In this document: in pieces, positions 11,058 through 21,449 of the stretch
Numbering within the stretch: position 1 is the stretch's first letter
How the letters are laid out: the number at the start of each line of letters is the position of its first letter
The notes under the pieces: generated by a model
Seen by the model: only the letters and a program-made list of their open reading frames with translations
Told to the model about the DNA's origin: nothing
The model's database searches: none
Origin: Schistocerca nitens
Taxonomy: Eukaryota; Arthropoda; Insecta; Orthoptera; Acrididae
Length of the DNA: 64,000 nucleotides
Reading direction: 5' to 3'
NCBI RefSeq assembly: GCF_023898315.1
Contig: NC_064616.1
Span: 530,615,102 to 530,679,101, forward strand
Translations under genes and position numbers: made by a program

Positions 11058-11734
11058 ACTGGACCGACATACAAATGGTAAGTGACAGTGCACAGGCAAT
11101 CGAACTATAAAAATTAAAATTGCTTGAAGCGTGAAGAGCCGAGCTTACACGCCTTTGGTGCCCTGGAGACCCTGGCACAACTGGCAAACAACATGATGAC
11201 GTCGATACACGTTCGTAGCCCCATTGGCCACAAAGGGAAGAGGAAGGTGAGAGGAAATTCTGGGACTGATGTCACTGCCGAAGTGCCGGACGCCGGCGTC
11301 AGCGATTCTAGGAAAGTTGATGCTGATCGCATCAGTTCCAGGAATGCTGATGCTGATGTCAGCGATTTTCGGACCAGAAAACCCAGTAATCCTCTGCTAG
11401 CTGTTGGTTGAGCACACTGTTACTGGAACTTTTCAGGCTTTGCAGGAGGCGGATGCAACATAGCACTGCAGTTCACGTCACAAACATCCTGATAAATAAA
11501 CAGGTTCTTGATTGACCTGTCAGATAAACTGATTTGTTCCCCATAGATCTTGTCTGGGATCCAATGGGAAGGCGTATACTTTCATACCATCCTCCAGCCA
11601 GCAATGTTCATGATGTGACGCAGTATGTGCTTCAAACATGGCAAGAAATTCACAATGATAACATTTTGAAGCTGTTCCTTCCATTAAACAACGAATACAT
11701 GAGTTAATTTGTGCCGTAGGAGCCACATCTCACA
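11058..11734. other. Unassigned stretch with GATGCTGAT-type short repeats
   Basis: A plus frame at 11124-11411 (95 codons, MKREEPSLHAFGALETLAQ) has no recognised domain. Within it, GATGCTGAT and CAGCGATT motifs recur around 11280-11370, and a similar ctgatgctgatgagg was the target of the SINE at 11750. No firm call is possible. Confidence 0.35.
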
Positions 11735-11749
11735 CTGATGCTGATGAGG

Positions 11750-11950
11750 TTCAAATGGTTCAAATGGCTCTGAGCACTATGGGACTCAACTGCTGAGGTT
11801 ATTAGTCCCCTAGAACTTAGAACTAGTTAAACCTAACTAACCTAAGGACATCACAAACATCCATGCCCGAGGCAGGATTCGAACCTGCGACCGTAGCGGT
11901 CTTGCGGTTCCAGACTGCAGCGCCTTTAACCGCACGGCCACTTCGGCCGG
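11750..11950 (-). mobile_element. tRNA-derived SINE, family A head 1
   Basis: Read on the minus strand it begins GCCGGCCGAAGTGGCCGTGC, a class II tRNA-like head with B box GGTTCGAATCC. It then runs through the body ttaggttagttaggtttaa, ctaggggacta and agtgctcagagccatttgaa. An exact 15 bp TSD, ctgatgctgatgagg, flanks it at 11735-11749 and 11951-11965. Confidence 0.95.
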
Positions 11951-12444
11951 CTGATGCTGATGAGGGACATGAAATGATTTGCTTTATGAACATTTCCACA
12001 AACTTAGATAAATATTGGACCTGCGCTTCATGATGTAACACAATAAGTAGAAAAAGTACAATCCTCTCAGAACTGCCCATTCGAAGATGGCAAGCACAGA
12101 AATTATAAAACCCACCCACTTTACCAAAACTGTGTTATGTTCTTATGTATAACTTCCTCAATGAGATTAATCAATTGATGTTTGTTCTTGTAGTTCTACA
12201 GTGAGAAATCTCCAGCCGTTACAGCATTTTCGAGGAATTATATTTCCCGATTTCCTTGCCTCTAGGTTACTAAACCGCCAACAAATAAAAATTGAGCTCC
12301 ATCGTCTCGTCAGATTTTGTAAGACAGTTCAACTGTATACACATGCACCTCTGTGACTAATAAGCTACTATTGCGTTTGTGAGAGCTACGCTAATTCAAA
12401 GTGCAGCTGGTGAAGCACCATTTTTTAATTGTCTCCCATCCACA

Positions 12445-12645
12445 AAAAAATGGTTCAAATGGTTCTGAGCACTATGGGACTTAACATCTGTGGTCATCAG
12501 TCCCCTAGAACTTAGAACTACTTAAACCTAACTAACCTAAGGACATCACACACATCCATGCCCGAGGCAGGATTCGAACCTGCGACCGTAGCAGACGCGC
12601 GGTGCCAGACTGCGCGCCTAGAACCGCTAGACCACCGCGGCCGGC
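12445..12645 (-). mobile_element. tRNA-derived SINE, family A head 1
   Basis: Same head and body as the copy at 11750, with a short A run at its 3' end. The head has drifted in its variable part. The TSD tctcccatccaca (13 bp) is exact at 12432-12444 and 12646-12658. Confidence 0.95.
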
Positions 12646-12658
12646 TCTCCCATCCACA

Positions 12659-13070
12659 TTTCACTTATTTTTTGAGTGAATAACCTTTTATAACGCAGCA
12701 GTAAACTAACACACTTCAAGCTGTGAATACCTAGACAAAAACAGTAATGAAGTGGCTCTCAACTAAAATAATCCTGTGAAAAGTTATGTACTGTACATTA
12801 CAAAGCATCGCAATTAATTTTGTTTATTTTATTGTCAGTGCACATGCAATTTAGTAGGACGGCAATGGAGCCGCAAGAAAATACATTGCAGTGCAAACAT
12901 CACCAGGTGGTACACTCAGATCATGCTCCCCTATCTATGACATTATCATCCTGATGTGTCGGTTAGACCGTCAGCGAGAGCAGCACCGCTAGTTCCTGCT
13001 ACCAATAAGGCGAGTACACCGTTCGCTTGTTACATATTTTTACGAGCTTCAAACAGGAGCGACTGCAGTA
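12659..13070. other. Unassigned stretch
   Basis: No coding motif or repeat boundary was recognised. Confidence 0.4.
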
Positions 13071-13199
13071 ATGGATAGGAACTGTGATAGTTGTGTACAG
13101 ATGTGTACTGAGTTGGCGACCCTTTGCTCACAGCTCCAGGCTGCTTTGGCTTCCGTCACACAGCTTGAGGCTGCTGCCAAGGTGCGTCACTGTGAGTGA
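13071..13199 (+). CDS. Short coiled-coil-like ORF, possible gag-type remnant
   Basis: An ATG opens 42 codons: a Cys-rich start (MDRNCDSCVQMC) followed by a Leu/Ala heptad-like stretch (ELATLCSQLQAALASV, QLEAAA). In another frame downstream, a Ser/Thr-rich stretch (STSHVSSGQST) follows. A short Cys motif, a coiled coil and a low-complexity tail resemble the start of gag-like proteins of LTR retrotransposons in such genomes. No capsid, protease or polymerase is nearby, so the identity is a guess. Confidence 0.25.
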   Translation: MDRNCDSCVQMCTELATLCSQLQAALASVTQLEAAAKVRHCE

Positions 13200-13925
13200 T
13201 CGAACGCGCGGGAATGTGAGAGATGTCGAGCACGTCCCACGTGTCCTCTGGTCAGTCCACTGCTGTGGCCACCCCGGATACTGCCTGCACTGAGAATGAC
13301 CCCGGACCAAATTACGATCTTCCGTGATGAATCAATTTCGGAAGACCCAATTCAGTATTTGGGACTTCTCACCCTCATTTTCCGTTTGTATGCCATTATG
13401 GTCACTGAGTGAATGAATAGATGATTTTCAGTCACTTATTGATTTTACGTGAGACCAAAACTTTTAGGACTTTTAGCCAGATCTGCTCACAAAATTTTAC
13501 TTTTAAAGTCTTTGAACGCTTCTCTCATTGCTCTCCTTAAGCACGTCGCTGAAGTACCTAAACATGTAATTAATTATTGCATTTAAAAGGTACTCACAAG
13601 TTTCATCAAATGTGATACATCACTAATAAGTAAGACTAAAAGACGAGTATGTAACTGCCTACCATGCAGTTGTAATGCTTATGATGTGTCTACAAAATAC
13701 TGCATTCGAATGCAAGATAATCAACTGCGAGCTCAGAACATGACTGGTGCGCTTGGAGCTTAGTTGGGCACTAAAATGACGGAAGCACGAAAATTTCAGC
13801 TAGTTTTCGCACTGGTAGCAGTAACCAGGAAGCAAATATGCATGTATCGAGAATCAGGGCACCAACCGAAAACAGGACACCTTAGCCTACACAATTATGC
13901 ACAACAATAGTCATATCAGCAACTA
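13200..13925. other. Unassigned stretch
   Basis: Beyond the possible low-complexity tail up to about 13320 I see no motif, repeat end or RNA gene. Confidence 0.4.
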
Positions 13926-14815
13926 ACGACACATACATGGGAAGAAGTCAGTAAATAGGTTAGAATGCTCTAAATTTTTGGGTGTACATACTGATAAAAG
14001 ATTGAACTGGAAGAAGTATATTACTGAGCTTCTCAGAAAATTAAATACTTTTGCTCTTCGTGCAATTGCTCGTATTGGAAACAAAAGACAATCTTCTGAC
14101 TTATTTTGTATATTTCCAATCAATAATGCCTTATAGAATAATTTTCTGGGGTAATTCATCACTTAGAAAGAAATTTTTGATTGTACAAGAGAGAACAGTA
14201 AGAATTATGTGTGTTCACCCGTAGTTCAAAAATGGCTCTGAGCACTATGGGACTCAACTGCTGTGATCATAAGTCCCCTAGAACTTAGAACTACTTAAAC
14301 CCAACTAACCTAAGGACAGCACACAACACCCAGCCATCACGAGGCAGAGAAAATCCCTGACCCCGCCGGGAATCGAACCCGGGAACCCGTGCGTGGGAAG
14401 CGAGAACGCTACCACACGACCACGAGATGCGGGCACCCGTAGTTGACATGTATGTACCTCTTCAACGAGTTAGGCATATTAATTGCATCATCAAAATACA
14501 TACCTATTCGATAGTGAAATTCGTCACAAAAAATCTATCACAATCTGAGAAGAACAGCGATGTCCCCACCCACCACACTAGAGGAGAAATTTACCTTGGT
14601 GGTCCATATGCAGCAACAAACATTTTTGATCATTTACCGAACACCACAAAATGTCTGACAGGTAGCAAAGCAAGTCTTAAATCTAATCCAGAATCATTTC
14701 TCCAGGGCAACTGCTTCTCTTCCATGAATGAATTTATATTTAAAAAGTGCCAGCCCGAAAAAAATACAAAAATTAAAAAACTCTCATTTTTAAGTGTAGT
14801 TGCAGAGTAGGACCA
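13926..14815 (+). pseudogene. LINE reverse transcriptase C-terminal fragment
   Basis: The translation gives KFLGVHTDKRLNWKKYI, then RTVRIMCVH, the usual block after the RT palm in Jockey/CR1-like LINEs. After the SINE it continues with HHTRGEIYLGGPYAATNIFD, LPNTTK, then SFLQGNCFSSMNEFIF, the typical last part of these polyproteins. The catalytic domain is missing. One frame from 14427 to 14810 stays open. A SINE at 14227-14433 interrupts it. Confidence 0.75.
14227..14433 (-). mobile_element. tRNA-derived SINE, family A head 2
   Basis: Read on the minus strand the head is GCATCTCGTGGTCGTG with GGTTCGATTCC, a tRNA-Gly-like head unlike head 1. It is joined to cagggattttctctgcctcg and then the same 3' body as head 1 copies. 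The TSD cacccgtagtt (11 bp) is at 14216-14226 and 14434-14444. Confidence 0.93.
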
Positions 14816-14861
14816 AAAAAATGTGTTGATTAACGTTAACGCGAAACATGTATACATATCC

Positions 14862-15057
14862 AGAATGAGATTTTCTCTCTGCAGCGGAGTGTGTGCTGAT
14901 ATGAAACTTCCTGGCAGATTAAAACTGTGTGCCCGGCCGAGACTCGAACTCGGGACCTTCGCCTTTCGCGGGCAAGGTAGAGCACTTGCCCGCGAAAGGC
15001 AAAGGTCCCGAGTTCGAGTCTCGGTCGGGCACACAGTTTTAATCTGCCAGGAAGTTT
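14862..15057. mobile_element. Mobile hairpin made of two tRNA-like halves
   Basis: Arms 14901-14976 and 14985-15060 are near-perfect inverted copies of 76 bp, separated by 8 bases (gtagagca). Each arm holds the 3' half of the tRNA-like core of the 8655-10340 array (anticodon stem to B box) plus its acagttttaatctgccagg tail. The left side also carries the CTGCAG block and the ccagaatgagatttt end. A 15 bp direct repeat, catgtatacatatcc, flanks it at 14847-14861 and 15058-15072, so it inserted as a unit. Confidence 0.9.
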
Positions 15058-15072
15058 CATGTATACATATCC

Positions 15073-15429
15073 TGTAAACTGATTCGTTTCACGTTATTTT
15101 GAGAAAAGGATCGTTCCAATGGTCTATGGCTAACGTAACTAAATAAATAACTAACTTTCGTTAATAGTGACTAGCCTAGCGTCTCACAGAATTGTCCAAA
15201 ATGTAATTATTGTATGGAACGTACAATAATCTCACTGACGATGAGTGAAAACAAATGTTGACTATCTCCGTTAAATCTTCTTGATAATCCGCGTGTGGAA
15301 CTCTATTATTATCACAGAAGTACGGCTCTGGCTGTGTCGCTCGTGCGTTTACACGACGGTCATATCCTCTTTTCCATCATCCTCATGTTCTGTAACGGCA
15401 AACGGTCAGAGCACTAAAGCTCTCATATT
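15073..15429. other. Unassigned spacer
   Basis: No motif recognised. Confidence 0.4.
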
Positions 15430-16070
15430 TAGGTAAAATAATGCAACCACCAGGTTGCACAGTGCCTTATTGACAACTTGTGTCCATGGCTTCGTGGGGT
15501 CTGCGCCACACTCGACCGCTACCATCAGCTCTTAGCTCTCACCAACTTAGAACGGGACTCTTCTGACAAGGCCACGGTTTTTCAGGCATCTAGAGTCCAA
15601 CTTATATGGACACGAGCCCAGGAGACGCGCTGCAGGTGATTTAGCGCTTTTAGCAAAGGCAACCGCGTCGGTCGTTCGCTGACAGCCCCTTCACGCCAAA
15701 TTTCGCTGCACTATGCTAACGGATATATTCGTCGTACGACTCACAATGGTTTTTGCGATTATTGCACAGAGTGTTACTTGTTCTGTTAGCACTGACAACT
15801 CTACGCAAACACCGCTGCTCTCGGTCGTTAAGTGACGGCCGTCGGCCACTGCGTTGTCTGTGGTGAGAGGCGATGCCTGAAATTTGGTGTTCTCGGCACA
15901 CTCTTCACACTGTGGATCTCACAGTACTGAATTCCTTAACGATTTCCGAAATGGAATGTCCCGTGCGTCCAGCTCCAACCACCAGTCCGCGTCATAAGCC
16001 TGTTAATTCCTGTAGTGCGGCCATAATCACGTCGGAAACCTTTTCACATGAATCACCTGAGTACAAATGA
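15430..16070 (-). pseudogene. Tc1-like transposase fragment
   Basis: Minus-strand translation: a helix-turn-helix region near 16030-15880 (TGHSISEIVKEFSTVRSTV), then SGRRPSLNDREQRCLRRVV (15850-15780), then GSGRVWRRPHEAMDTSC and GTVQPGG at about 15530-15440. These match the order found in Tc1-like transposases up to the block before the second Asp, where the fragment stops. Several stops and frame changes are present. I see no inverted ends. Confidence 0.65.
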
Positions 16071-16204
16071 CAATCCGCAAGTGCACTGCTTTTTTATACC
16101 TTGTGTGCGCTATACTACCGCCATCCATATGCGCGTATCACAATCTCATATTTTTTTTCACACCATCGTAGTTAATAATTACCAATAAGTATTGGATGTT
16201 ATGT

Positions 16205-16421
16205 CCGCAGCTCGTGGTCGTGCGGTAGTGTTCTCGCTTCCCACGCCCGGGTTCCCGGGTTCGATTCCCGGCGGGGTCAGGGATTTTCTCTGTCTCGTGA
16301 TGACTGGGTGTTGTGTGCTGTCCTTAGGTTAGTTAGGTTTAAGTAGTTCTAAGGTCGAGGGGACTGACGACCATAGATGTTAAGTCCCATAGTGCTCAGA
16401 GCCATTTGAACCATTTTTTTG
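16205..16421 (+). mobile_element. tRNA-derived SINE, family A head 2
   Basis: The head is GCTCGTGGTCGTGCGG with GGTTCGATTCCC, then cagggattttctctgtctcg and the shared body ending agagccatttgaacca with a T run. The TSD ggatgttatgt (11 bp) is at 16194-16204 and 16422-16432. Confidence 0.94.
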
Positions 16422-16624
16422 GGATGTTATGTGACAATAGCGGTAGTCTTTCCCCACTTAGCAGCGGCAATAGTGAAGGATAGGTCTCACATTTCAGCGA
16501 CCAACCCACTCCACTGTCAGCTTACGGACAACCATTCGTCACAGAGAGTCACCTACAGCCCTTTTCTGTTTCGACAAACAATGTGATATCGTTTACGTGC
16601 TGCCCTGCCAGCGTTTTTGAATAG

Positions 16625-16815
16625 CCGGCCGCGGTGGTCTCGCGGTTCTAGGCGCGCAGTCCGGAACCGTGCGACTGCTACGGTCGCAGGTTCGAATCCT
16701 GCCTCGGGCATGGATGTGTGTGATGTCCTTAGGTTAGTTAGGTTTAAGTAGTTCTAAGTTCTAGGGGACTGATGACCACAGCAGTTGAGCCCCATAGTGC
16801 TCAGAGCCATTTTTT
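16625..16815 (+). mobile_element. tRNA-derived SINE, family A head 1
   Basis: The head is GCCGGCCGCGGTGGTCTCGC with GGTTCGAATCC, followed by the shared body. The TSD cgtttttgaatag (13 bp) is exact at 16612-16624 and 16816-16828. It lies only 200 bp from the head 2 copy, giving a local comparison of both types. Confidence 0.95.
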
Positions 16816-16828
16816 CGTTTTTGAATAG

Positions 16829-17851
16829 AGCTTTTTCCGCGGCGCTGAGGGCGTCGTATTGCAAACACAGTTCGAATAAAGCAATGATATAAAATAACGA
16901 AAAAATACGAGCTTTTTGATGAAGACATAACAGTGTGTATGTTGGACACTCAGTCAAAATAGATGAGGAAATAGAAAGTGCAGAGACATCATCCCAAAGA
17001 TACATGATTGGACGTTCATTATTTGTCAGAAAAATAACGGAATAAACCACATAACTAACGATGTAGAGTTTTAATCCATAAATAACAAAAAAGTGAAACA
17101 AAAGACTGAACAAATAAAGAGAACGGATGAGACGGATAGAATACTTCACAATAGCAAAGAACACAAGTGGAAATCATAACACGAAATAGGAAGTTAAACG
17201 TCGAAAGAAACATAGTGAGCAGTGTCCTCGTAATTTGGTAGCTCTGTGTCATCAAATTGTCAATGAGTGGCTTCACATGGATATGGCGTACCTGAAGAAT
17301 GTTGTAGGCTGTCTTCCTTACTGAACTGAGGCCAACAACACGGCTACAGGTGTTATTACAAGACGTTACATCGTATGTCCTCAGGATGACTATTGTTGTG
17401 TCCTGTATGCTTATGTACATAGTACAATAATTCTTGCTCGGAGGAAAGCTCCATGATATACGGTCACTGTAAAGAAACTTTTAAAGCAATAGTGGGTTCT
17501 GCACAGCAAATGTATAACAAAACATAAGGCTATAGACAGAGGAGTACTAAATGATATATGTTTGGCCATCGAAACATTAATGCGTGAACTGTTCAGTGAG
17601 TACCGTAGCAGAATCTTATCGAAATGCCTCTCACAAACTTAAAGAAATTCTCGTTGTGTGTAAAGTCTGTCAGTGGCACTAAATTTAGTGTCCAGACACT
17701 CAGGGATGACCCAGGAACTGAAGCTGACGATAACCAAGCAAAAGAATAAACGCTTAATGTTCCTTTCCAAAGGTTCCTTCACAAAGGAAAATACAGAATT
17801 ACTGCCCTAATTTAAATCTCGTAGCGCTGCAAAGATGAGTGAAACACGAGA
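16829..17851. other. Unassigned stretch
   Basis: Minus frames of 136 and 121 codons overlap here (16754-17164 and 17055-17420). They are hydrophobic or compositionally biased and lack recognisable motifs. The first reads through SINE sequence, so neither is supported as a gene. Confidence 0.4.
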
Positions 17852-18577
17852 GCGTGCTGAAAAGTAATGCCTCCGAATTTTGATGTGAAATCTCTTAAAG
17901 CTTTTTAAATAAAACAGACATTACTAACATTCTAAATCGTAATTCTTCACGTCTACATATTTGCAGCCTTATACCGCTAGAAGGCTCAAAAATTGTAGCG
18001 TGTAACGTGGTGGTGTATAACTTAACTATGTCGGTGTGTGAGAAACAGCGTGGTGTAATCGAGTTTCGAATTAGAAGCGTTAGTCCACACAGGGAGTTCT
18101 CTCCCCTTCAGCATGATTTGGCAGACCACATACGAGCGCTGCGCCATCTGCAACAAACCGACGCCTTGGGTTCACTGTCATCGAGCATCCTCCATACAGT
18201 CGTCACTTTGTCCCACACAGTTTTCATATGTTTCCAACATCTACATCTACATGGATACTCTGCAAATCACACTTAAGTGCCTGACAGAGGGTTTATAAAA
18301 CTACCAAAATTCAAACAACATCTTCGAGAAGGTCACTTTGATAGTGATGAACCGATGAAAATAGAGGTGAGGTGGCTCCGTCGACGATTCTAGAGTGACG
18401 CTATCAACAAACTCGTCTCCCGTTGGGAGAAATGTGGTAGCCGTCAGGGTGATAACGTTGAGAAATAAACCTGTAGACGTGAAGAATAAAGATGTAGAAT
18501 GTTAATGACGTTGTTTTATTTAAAAAGCCTTAAGAAGTTTTAGATAAAAATTTTGGGGGAATTACTTCTCAGCACGC
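17852..18577 (+). mobile_element. Internally deleted mariner-like element
   Basis: The left end gtgctgaaaagtaatgcctc and the right end, which inverts to gtgctgagaagtaattcccc, match a known mariner-type inverted repeat of arthropods. The homology continues about 90 bp inward on both sides (ttaaagctttttaaataaaa against ttttatttaaaaagccttaa). Inside, the transposase start reads MSVCEKQRGVIEFR from 18028. Only the C-terminus follows (HLREGHFDSDE, NKLVSRWEKCGSRQGDNVEK). Most of the catalytic domain is gone, so it is non-autonomous. Confidence 0.75.
18241..18298 (-). mobile_element. Short 3' end of a CR1/Jockey-like LINE
   Basis: The stretch catctacatctacatggata and aagtgcctgacagagggttt is the reverse complement of the terminal segment of the LINE ending at 58165 in this window. 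It is a 5'-truncated insertion of under 60 bp inside the deleted mariner element. Confidence 0.7.
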
Positions 18578-18599
18578 CCACGTGGATATTACTGTCAGT

Positions 18600-19515
18600 G
18601 ACGTTAAGAACAAATTAAATGGCTAAAATTAAACAAGGCTTCAGGACTTGATGGAATCAATGTCAGATTCAATGCAGAATTTGCAGCTGAGCTAGCCTTT
18701 TGTTAACCATAATATACTGTAGAACCTTTGAACAAAAAAAATAAATAAAACAGAGCCTCGTGGTTGGAAGAAACACTCACTTTTACAAGAAGGGTAACGG
18801 AAATTATAAAAAGTCCACGCTGTTGTAGAGTTCTATACCATACTCTGACTTCAAACGTAACGATGTATATTCTGACCTTAAACACAATGTTGTATCTCGA
18901 TCAGAATGACCTCCTCCACGCCAACCAGCACTGATTCCGGAAACATTACTCTTGCGAAACCCGACGCGTGCTTTTCTCACAGGAGATCCTGCAAGCCATA
19001 TACCAAGGGAGTTAGGTGGAGCCGGCCGGAGTGGCCGAGCGGTTCTAGGCGCTACAGTATGGAACCGCGAGACCGCTACGCTCGCAGGTTCGAATCCTGT
19101 CTCGGGCATGGATGTGTTTGATGTCCTTAGGTTAGTTAGGTTTAAGTAGTTCTAAGTTCTAGGGGACTGATGACCTCAGAAGTTAAGTCCCATAGTGCTC
19201 AGAGCCATTTGATTTGAAAGTTAGGTGGATGCTGTATTTCTTGACTCCCAAAATTCATTTGACTCCCAAACCGTTTGTTATGAAAAAAAATTAATAACGT
19301 TTTTAAAGGTGTCTTGGTAGGAAGGACGCACTATGTTATCTTCGATGGAGAGTTATCGACGGAGGTGGAAGCAACAAGCTTGACCGAGGAAAGTATAGTA
19401 CGGCTCTTGCTGTTCACGTCGTATATTAAGAACCTGGCAGACAATATTAATAGTAACTACAGACTTTTTCAGATGATACTGTTATCTACAATGAAGTAGG
19501 GGACAGTGTTGTACC
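18600..19515 (+). pseudogene. LINE reverse transcriptase fragment
   Basis: Frames read KASGLDGINVRFNAEF (linker), FKKGNGNYKKS, then LLHANQH-FRKHYSCETR (RT block 1-2), then VDAVFLDSQNSFDSQTV (the FLDF-KAFD-V block with the catalytic Asp). Downstream are HYVIFDGELSTEVEA and YIKNLADNINSNYRLF; the FADD-equivalent is lost to a frameshift (RLFQMILLST). It resembles the RT of Jockey/CR1-like elements. A SINE at 19021-19218 interrupts it immediately before VDAVFLD. Confidence 0.75.
19021..19218 (+). mobile_element. tRNA-derived SINE, family A head 1
   Basis: The head GCCGGCCGGAGTGGCCGAGC with GGTTCGAATCC is joined to the shared body. The TSD agttaggtgga (11 bp) is at 19010-19020 and 19219-19229, inside the LINE RT coding sequence. 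Joining the flanks restores one duplicate of the target. Confidence 0.95.
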
Positions 19516-20399
19516 TCGAGGATAGTGTACTTAGGAACACATGACGTTTTTGGTCGGTAATTTAGCTTGGTGAGTAATTTTGGAATCATCTACAACTACA
19601 TGACTACTCTGAAATTCACAATTAAGTGCCTTGCAGAGGGTTCATCGAACCACCTTCAAGCTATTTCTATACCGTTCCGCTATCCAAAATCTCACTGGGA
19701 AAAAGAACACTTATATCTTTCCGTGTGAGCTCTGATTTCTATTATTTTATTAAGATGATGATTTCTTCCTATACAGGGTGGTCCATTGATAGTGGCCGGG
19801 CCAAATATCTCACGAAATAAGCGTCAAACGAAAAAAACTACAAAGAACGAAACTCGTCTAGCTTGAAGGGGCAACCAGATGACGCTATGGTTGGCCCGAT
19901 AGATGGCGCTGCCATAGGTCAAACGGATATCAACTGAGTTTTTTTAAATAGGAACCCCCATTTTTTATTACATATTCGTGTAGTACGTAAAGAAATATGA
20001 ATGTTTTAGTTGGACCACTTTTTTCGCTTTGTGATAGATGACGCTGTAATAGTTACAAATATATGGCTCACAATTTTAGACGAACAGTTGGTAACAGGTA
20101 GGTTTTTTAAATTAAAGTACAGAACGTAGGTACGTTTGAACATTTTATTTCGGTTGTTCCAATGTGATACATGCACCTTTGTGAACTTATCATTTCTGAG
20201 AACGCATGCTGTTACAGCGTGATTACCTGTAAATGCCACATTAATGCAATAAATGTTCAAAATGATGTACGTCAACCTCAATGCATTTGGCAATACGTGT
20301 AACGACATTCCTCTCAACAGCGAGTAGTTCGCCTTCCGTAATGTTCGCTCATGCATTTACAATGTGCTGACGCATGTTGTCAGGCGTTGTCGGTGGATC

Positions 20400-21307
20400 A
20401 TGATGGCAAATATCCTTCAACTTTCCCCACAGACAGAAATCCGGGAACGCCAGATCCGGTCAACGTGCGGGCCATGGTATGGTGCTTCGACGACCAATCC
20501 ACCTGTCATGAAATATGCTATTCAATACCGCTTCAACCGCACGCGAGCTATGTGCCGGACATACATCATGTTGGAAGTACATCGCTATTCTGTCATGCAG
20601 TGAAACATCTTGTAGTAACATCGGTAGACCATTACGTAGGAAATCAGCATACATTGCACCATTTAGATTGCCATCGATAAAATGGATGCCAATTATCCTT
20701 CCTCCCATAATGTCGCACCATACATTAACCTGCCAAGGTCTCTGATGTTCCACTTGTCACAGCCATCGTGGATTTTCCGTTGTCCAATAGTGCATATTAT
20801 GCCGGTTTACTTTACCGCTGTTAGTGAATGACGCTTCGTCGCTAAATAGAAGGCGTGCAAAAAATCTGTCACCGTCCCGTAATTTTTCTTGTGCCCAGTG
20901 GCAGAGCTGTACACGACGTTCAAAGTCGTCGCCATGCAATTCCTGGTGCATAGAAATATGGTACGGGTGCAATCGATGTTGATGTAGCATTCTCAACACC
21001 GACGTTTTTGAGATTCCCGATTCTCGCGCAATTTGTCTGCTACTGATGTGCGAATTAGCTGCGACAGCAGCTAAAACACCTACTTGGGCATCATCATTTG
21101 TTACAGGTCGTGGTTGACGTTTCACTTGTGGCTGAACACTTCCTGTTTCCTTAAATAACGTAACTATCCGGCGAACGGTCCGGACACTTGGATGATGTCG
21201 TCCAGGATACCCAGCAGCATACATAGCACACGCCCGTTGGGCGTTTTGATCACAATAACATACATCAACACGATATCGACCTTTTCCGCAATACGTAAAC
21301 GGTCCAT
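20400..21307 (-). pseudogene. Mariner-type transposase, broken
   Basis: From the ATG at 21307 (MDRLRIAEKVDIVLMY) a frameshift leads to CDQNAQRACAMYAAGYPG, then a helix-turn-helix region (RQIARESGISKTSVLRMLHQ). The first Asp is in LLFSDEASFTNSGKVNRHN, the second in YFQHDVCPAHSSRAV, and the third in PDLAFPDFCLWG after another frameshift at about 20460. Allowing for the shift the last spacing is near 41, the arrangement called DD41D. This large arthropod family is often annotated as a helix-turn-helix/DDE transposase. Confidence 0.8.
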
Positions 21308-21449
21308 TTTAACACGGGTAATGTATCACGAAGCAAATACCGTCATCACTGGCAGAATGTTACGTGATTCCACGTACTTATACGTTTGTGACTATTACAG
21401 CGCCATCTATCACAAAGTGAAAAATATGGTCCAACTATAACATTCATAT

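Noticed and set aside
11124..11411. 95-codon plus frame as a gene
   Set aside because: No domain recognised; low-complexity GAT/GCT repeats explain much of it. Kept only as a note in the unassigned stretch.
16754..17420. Membrane-like minus frames of 136 and 121 codons
   Set aside because: They overlap each other in different frames, one reads through SINE sequence, and their hydrophobic content reflects AT-rich composition.
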